From Lysobacteraceae bacterium (lineage in GTDB: Bacteria; Pseudomonadota; Gammaproteobacteria; Xanthomonadales; Xanthomonadaceae): 9,584 bases of DNA. Of this stretch, positions 6,967 to 9,584 are shown one piece after another; the stretch's first letter is position 1; every line of letters begins with the position of its first letter. Below the pieces are notes generated by a model. It searched no databases. It was not told the DNA's origin and saw nothing but the letters and a program-made list of their open reading frames with translations. The position numbers and the translations under genes are program-made. Where the stretch lies: positions 1-9,584 of the forward strand of contig JAGNNB010000088.1 of NCBI GenBank assembly GCA_017990865.1, written 5' to 3'.

Positions 6967-7004
6967 CTAGGAATCTGCTCTTTATTCACTGGAATCCGAA
7001 TCAT

Positions 7005-8204
7005 ATGATCGACCTCCGCGCCCTCCGTTTGTCCGACCTGCACGGTCTCGCGCGGCTCGGTGTCGATGCGACGGCGGGCACCACCAATCTGGTGGAGGCG
7101 ATGCACGCCGCGATCGCGCGCCCTGGGTTGGGGTTGCGCAGCGCAGCGTCGGAACGGACCACCGGTATCGCGGGGCTGGTGTATCGCGGTATTCGCGGCG
7201 CGACGGGCATCACCGGCGCCGGATTGAATGCGGTACTCGGGCGGAGCAGTGGCGAGTACGAACGCACGTCGGTCGAGCGCGAAGCCGTGATCGCGGCACT
7301 CAATGGCGTGCTGGGCGATCATCTGGCCACCACCGGTAATCCGCTTGCGATCCCCATGCGCCTACATCATGCAGGCGAGCCGCTGACGCTGCGTAAAGAT
7401 GCGCTATCCAATGCGATTCCCGATGCCGGCTCCAAACTCCTGGTCCTCGTGCACGGTTTGTGCATGAACGATCTGCAATGGATGCGCGACGGGCACGATC
7501 ACGGCGCGATGCTTGCCGATGCGCTCGACTACACGCCGCTGTACCTGCACTACAACACCGGGCGATCCATCGCGGAGAATGGCCGGCATTTCGCCGAGTT
7601 ACTGGAAACCTTGCGATCGCAATGGCCGGCGCCGGTGGACGAGATCACGATCATCGGACACAGCATGGGTGGACTGCTCGCGCGCAGTGCTTGCCATTAC
7701 GCCACCGATGTCAATCATTCTTGGATCGCGTCGCTGCGTAACCTCGTCTGCATGGGCTCGCCGCACCAGGGCGCGCCGCTCGAGCGTGGCGGTCGTTGGA
7801 TCGATCTGATCCTGGGTGCGACGCCTTTCGCGGCGCCGCTCGCACGCGTCGGCAAACTCCGTAGCGCAGGCATTACAGACTTGCGCCACGGGCAGACGCT
7901 CTCGACACGCGGGCGTCATCGTACGGTGCGATTACCCGAGGGCGTGCGCTGCTTTGCCATCGCCGCGACCACGGGCCGTCGACGTGGCGATCTTAAGGAC
8001 CGCTGGATCGGCGATGGTCTTGTGCCCGTCGCCAGCGCACTCGGACATCATGTCGATCCTGATCGTGTCATCGGATTCGCCAAAAACCGACAGTGGGTCG
8101 GCTACGGAATGAATCATCTGGATTTGCTGAATCATGTGGATGTCGCGAATCGCTTGCTGCGCTGGTTGACGCCGCGTTCGATGGTGACTCCTATGGCGGG
8201 TTAG
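7005..8204 (+). CDS. Alpha/beta-hydrolase, lipase/PGAP1-like serine esterase
   Basis: A 399-residue hydrolase expected to cleave ester bonds of a lipid or acyl substrate that cannot be named from sequence. The oxyanion strand is LLVLVHGLCMND (about 145-156). The nucleophile elbow is IIGHSMGG with S220 as nucleophile, followed by CMGSPHQGAPLERGG, the loop usual in PGAP1/lipase-class enzymes. D337 in WIGDGLVPVASALG and H371 in GMNHLDLLNH complete a plausible triad. Residues 1-125 form an N-terminal region with VYRGIRGATGITGAGLNAVLG, an amphipathic glycine-rich stretch seen before the hydrolase core in related bacterial proteins. There is no signal peptide, so it is probably cytoplasmic or membrane-associated. 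The ribosome binding site is weak (TGGA). GC-rich codon use and isolation by repeats suggest a single-gene transcript. Confidence 0.9.
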   Translation: MIDLRALRLSDLHGLARLGVDATAGTTNLVEAMHAAIARPGLGLRSAASERTTGIAGLVYRGIRGATGITGAGLNAVLGRSSGEYERTSVEREAVIAALNGVLGDHLATTGNPLAIPMRLHHAGEPLTLRKDALSNAIPDAGSKLLVLVHGLCMNDLQWMRDGHDHGAMLADALDYTPLYLHYNTGRSIAENGRHFAELLETLRSQWPAPVDEITIIGHSMGGLLARSACHYATDVNHSWIASLRNLVCMGSPHQGAPLERGGRWIDLILGATPFAAPLARVGKLRSAGITDLRHGQTLSTRGRHRTVRLPEGVRCFAIAATTGRRRGDLKDRWIGDGLVPVASALGHHVDPDRVIGFAKNRQWVGYGMNHLDLLNHVDVANRLLRWLTPRSMVTPMAG

Positions 8205-8213
8205 AGAGCAAGC

Positions 8214-8281
8214 AGCCTGGGTAAGGCCGAAGGCCGCACCCGGGTATAAACGCCCCGGGTGCGCTACGCTTAACCGGGCTA
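8214..8281 (+). repeat. Dispersed intergenic repeat, family B, copy 2
   Basis: The order AGCCTGGGTAAGGCC, GAAGGCCGCACCCGGG, a short AT-rich loop, then CCCCGGGTGCGCTACGC and TTAACCGGGCTA matches the layout of 6778-6880 with a shorter centre. CCTGGGT pairs with ACCCGGG apart from one position, and GGCCGAAGGCC nests within. It begins 9 bp after the hydrolase stop, a position suited to a terminator. Confidence 0.75.
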
Positions 8282-8292
8282 CGGTTCTCAAG

Positions 8293-8413
8293 CCGCCAAG
8301 CCGAAGTGATGCACCGCAAGCTGCGGTAAATGTTACGAAAGACAATTCGTTTGCGAATGTTCGCGAATCGCGATTCGCGAACCGCGGAAGGCGGATTGGC
8401 ACCCGCCCTACGG
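8293..8413 (+). repeat. Dispersed intergenic repeat, family A, copy 2
   Basis: Same family as 6168-6273, in the same orientation. It is about 15 bp longer because of an extra palindromic block (TCGCGATTCGCGAA) next to GCGAATGTTCGCGAA. The end hairpin is imperfect here (GGCGGATTGGCACCCGCC). It directly follows the family B copy. Confidence 0.85.
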
Positions 8414-8449
8414 CGCTAACATGCCTTACTCCTCCACAAGTTCGGTCTT

Positions 8450-8863
8450 ATGGGCGCACGCCTCTTCCTCTTCGCTTCTATCCTTGGGTTGACGACTTTG
8501 TCGGGTTGCGCCACGACCCCGACCTCGGAGAGCGAGTGCCGTGCGAAAGGCGGGGAATGGCTCGCCTACAGCATGTTCGTCCGCGTATGCGCATGGCCTG
8601 CGGCCGATGCGGGAAAAGCGTGCTCGGACAGCCGTGAGTGCGAGGGGATTTGCGAAATTCCACCGGAGGCATACCGGACGATATCTTCGCGACCCGAGGA
8701 GTCGCTGCCCGATGCGCCGGTCAGCGAAAGGGTGTGGCTTATTCCGAAACCAGATTCGGCTATCGTAGGTCGTTGTTCCGCTCTGCGGACGCAGATCAAA
8801 GCGCCGAATTGCACGGCTTATGTCGCGGACGGCAAGGTGGCGGTGGCAGGTTGTATCGATTAG
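8450..8863 (+). CDS. Small Cys-rich lipoprotein, unknown function
   Basis: A 137-residue lipoprotein: signal peptide MGARLFLFASILGLTTLSGC, lipobox LSGC, acylated cysteine C20. The mature part has regularly placed cysteines in ECRAKGGEW (C30), RVCAW, GKACSDSRECEGICEIP, GRCSAL, APNCTAY and AGCID at the C-terminus, suggesting a disulfide-rich periplasmic domain. The pattern CRAKGGEW..C....GK.C is common in uncharacterised Xanthomonadaceae lipoproteins; I know no function. No clear Shine-Dalgarno sequence is seen before the ATG, but the signal peptide fixes the start well. It lies after the family A repeat and ends before a 326-bp gap. It is not related in sequence to the cassette 4 lipoprotein beyond having a similar Cys-rich style. 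Confidence 0.85.
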   Translation: MGARLFLFASILGLTTLSGCATTPTSESECRAKGGEWLAYSMFVRVCAWPAADAGKACSDSRECEGICEIPPEAYRTISSRPEESLPDAPVSERVWLIPKPDSAIVGRCSALRTQIKAPNCTAYVADGKVAVAGCID

Positions 8864-9189
8864 GCAAAACGTTGAGCACAGTTTCCAGCGTGCTCGAATG
8901 GTGGGGTTCGCTGCGCTCACCGCCACCCTACGATTATGTCTATGCGGTCGGCGATCGCGAGACGCCGAATTGGACGTGGAAACGCCGGTACGATGGTGTC
9001 GTCGAATGCGAAGGTGCGGGATCGTAAGCCACAAAAGGTTAATTGCGCATGTGGATCAAACGAAACGACGATTTCACATTCGTTAAACGTTCTGCGTGCC
9101 ACAATTTCGAATCGAACGCGATTGTCCGATAATCGCCGGGAGCGAGATGCGCGATGCGATCTTGCGAATTCCGTTTTGATGGAGTGCCC
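8864..9189. other. Intergenic region with one hairpin repeat and a possible coding remnant
   Basis: No convincing complete gene is seen in these 326 bp. They hold the inverted GTGGGGTT repeat (8900-8931). After it, the plus frame ending in TAA at 9025-9027 reads YDYVYAVGDRETPNWTWK and then a Cys-containing tail, which looks protein-like but has no start or family of its own. Further on is an AT-richer part with GATAAT (9128-9133), a possible -10 element for the next gene; no clear -35 is seen. Confidence 0.5.
8900..8931 (-). repeat. Inverted second copy of the post-hutU hairpin repeat
   Basis: Read on the minus strand, it starts GTAGGGTGGCGGTGAGCG and ends CAGCGAACCCCACC, matching the repeat at 3349-3380 (GTAGGGTGGGGTAAGCG, AAGCGCAACCCCACC) with a few changes. 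It lies 36 bp after the lipoprotein stop. Confidence 0.75.
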
Positions 9190-9584
9190 ATGAAAACATT
9201 GCTGTCGATCCTGCTGTCTCTTTCGCTGGTATTCGTCTTCGCCGCGAACGCCGAGTCGCCCGAACGTTCCGCCGAACGTTCCGCATTGATCGGGGCGTGG
9301 GCGGTCGATGTCTCGAAATTGCCGATGCCGCCGGAGGCGCGGCCCAAGCGCGTGACGATCACGTTCGATCAGCCCGAGCGCGGACGATGGTCGACCAAGG
9401 TGGAAGTCGTGGACGCGAGCGGCGCGACGCATCGGGCCGAGGGCGTGAATTCGCTCGATGGCACGCCCGCGCCCGTGACAGGCGGCTTCGAGTCCGATAT
9501 CGCTTCCGCCACCATGCCCACGCCGGACGTGTTGATTTTGACGCTCGGCAGAGACGGCGTGCCCGGCTCGACGCGCATCTACAC
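9190..9584 (+). CDS. Secreted protein, 3' end off the window, unknown function
   Basis: 131 codons are present and the frame is still open at the window edge. The signal peptide is MKTLLSILLSLSLVFVFAANA, with probable cleavage after A21. The mature protein begins ESPERSAERSALIGAWAVD; the ERSAERSA comes from a 12-bp tandem repeat (9262-9285). GAWAVDVSKLPMPPEARP followed by VTITF resembles small secreted proteins in which a G-W-x-x-D/N-x-x-K segment opens a lipocalin-like beta barrel, but this is only a resemblance. GGAG (9181-9184) lies 5 nt before the ATG and supports the start. Strong GC-rich codon use marks it as a native chromosomal gene. Confidence 0.85.
   Translation, partial: MKTLLSILLSLSLVFVFAANAESPERSAERSALIGAWAVDVSKLPMPPEARPKRVTITFDQPERGRWSTKVEVVDASGATHRAEGVNSLDGTPAPVTGGFESDIASATMPTPDVLILTLGRDGVPGSTRIY

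Noticed and set aside
8638..9027. Alternative 129-codon frame overlapping the lipoprotein gene
   Set aside because: Most of it overlaps the 8450-8863 gene, which has a signal peptide and conserved cysteines. Only the last part after 8930 looks protein-like, and it is reported separately.
8917..9432. Minus-strand open frame of 171 codons near the window end
   Set aside because: It runs antisense to the start and signal peptide of the 9190 gene, which has a good GGAG, and shows no recognisable motif.

Overview
The window comes from a GC-rich gammaproteobacterium, most likely in the Xanthomonadales (Lysobacter/Xanthomonas-like). The placement rests on the high GC content of the housekeeping genes, the abundant short palindromic intergenic repeats (a GTGGGAGCGCC-type REP, GTAGGGTGGGGT, AAGGCGGGTT..ACCCGCC), and attC sites that resemble those of Xanthomonas/Pseudomonas chromosomal integrons. 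It is inferred from composition and motifs; no database search was run.

Layout. (1) 1-1310, minus strand: 5' part of an Ada-like/AraC/AlkA fusion for alkylation repair, cut by the window edge. (2) 1311-1654: divergent intergenic region filled by a REP array with a strict 33-bp period. (3) 1655-3340: complete urocanate hydratase gene (hutU), with no other hut gene in view. (4) 3341-3581: a hairpin repeat, then AT-richer spacer ending in an isolated integron core site GTTAGGC. (5) 3582-6129: a cluster of integron gene cassettes. Three 112-113 bp attC sites separate four cassette genes, all on the plus strand: a four-helix membrane protein, a low-GC membrane protein, a Cys-rich protein with a histone H1-like basic repeat, and a lipoprotein whose own attC is missing. 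There is no integrase gene in the window, so it is a CALIN or the tail of a longer array. (6) 6130-9584: ordinary high-GC genes for exported or lipid-handling proteins (a DUF2846-like secreted protein, a GHSMG serine hydrolase, a Cys-rich lipoprotein, a partial secreted protein), separated by two families of dispersed palindromic repeats.

The cassette cluster is the main point of interest. Its boundaries can be set to the base, because each cassette's first bases are complementary to the bases just before its own attC over 12-13 positions, as expected if each was once a circle. The attC stems show compensatory base changes between copies. Three of the four cassette products look membrane-bound or membrane-anchored. 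The fourth looks like a small zinc-binding, nucleic-acid-binding protein. None has a function I can name. The genes flanking the array appear to be stable chromosomal genes and show no functional link to the cassettes.
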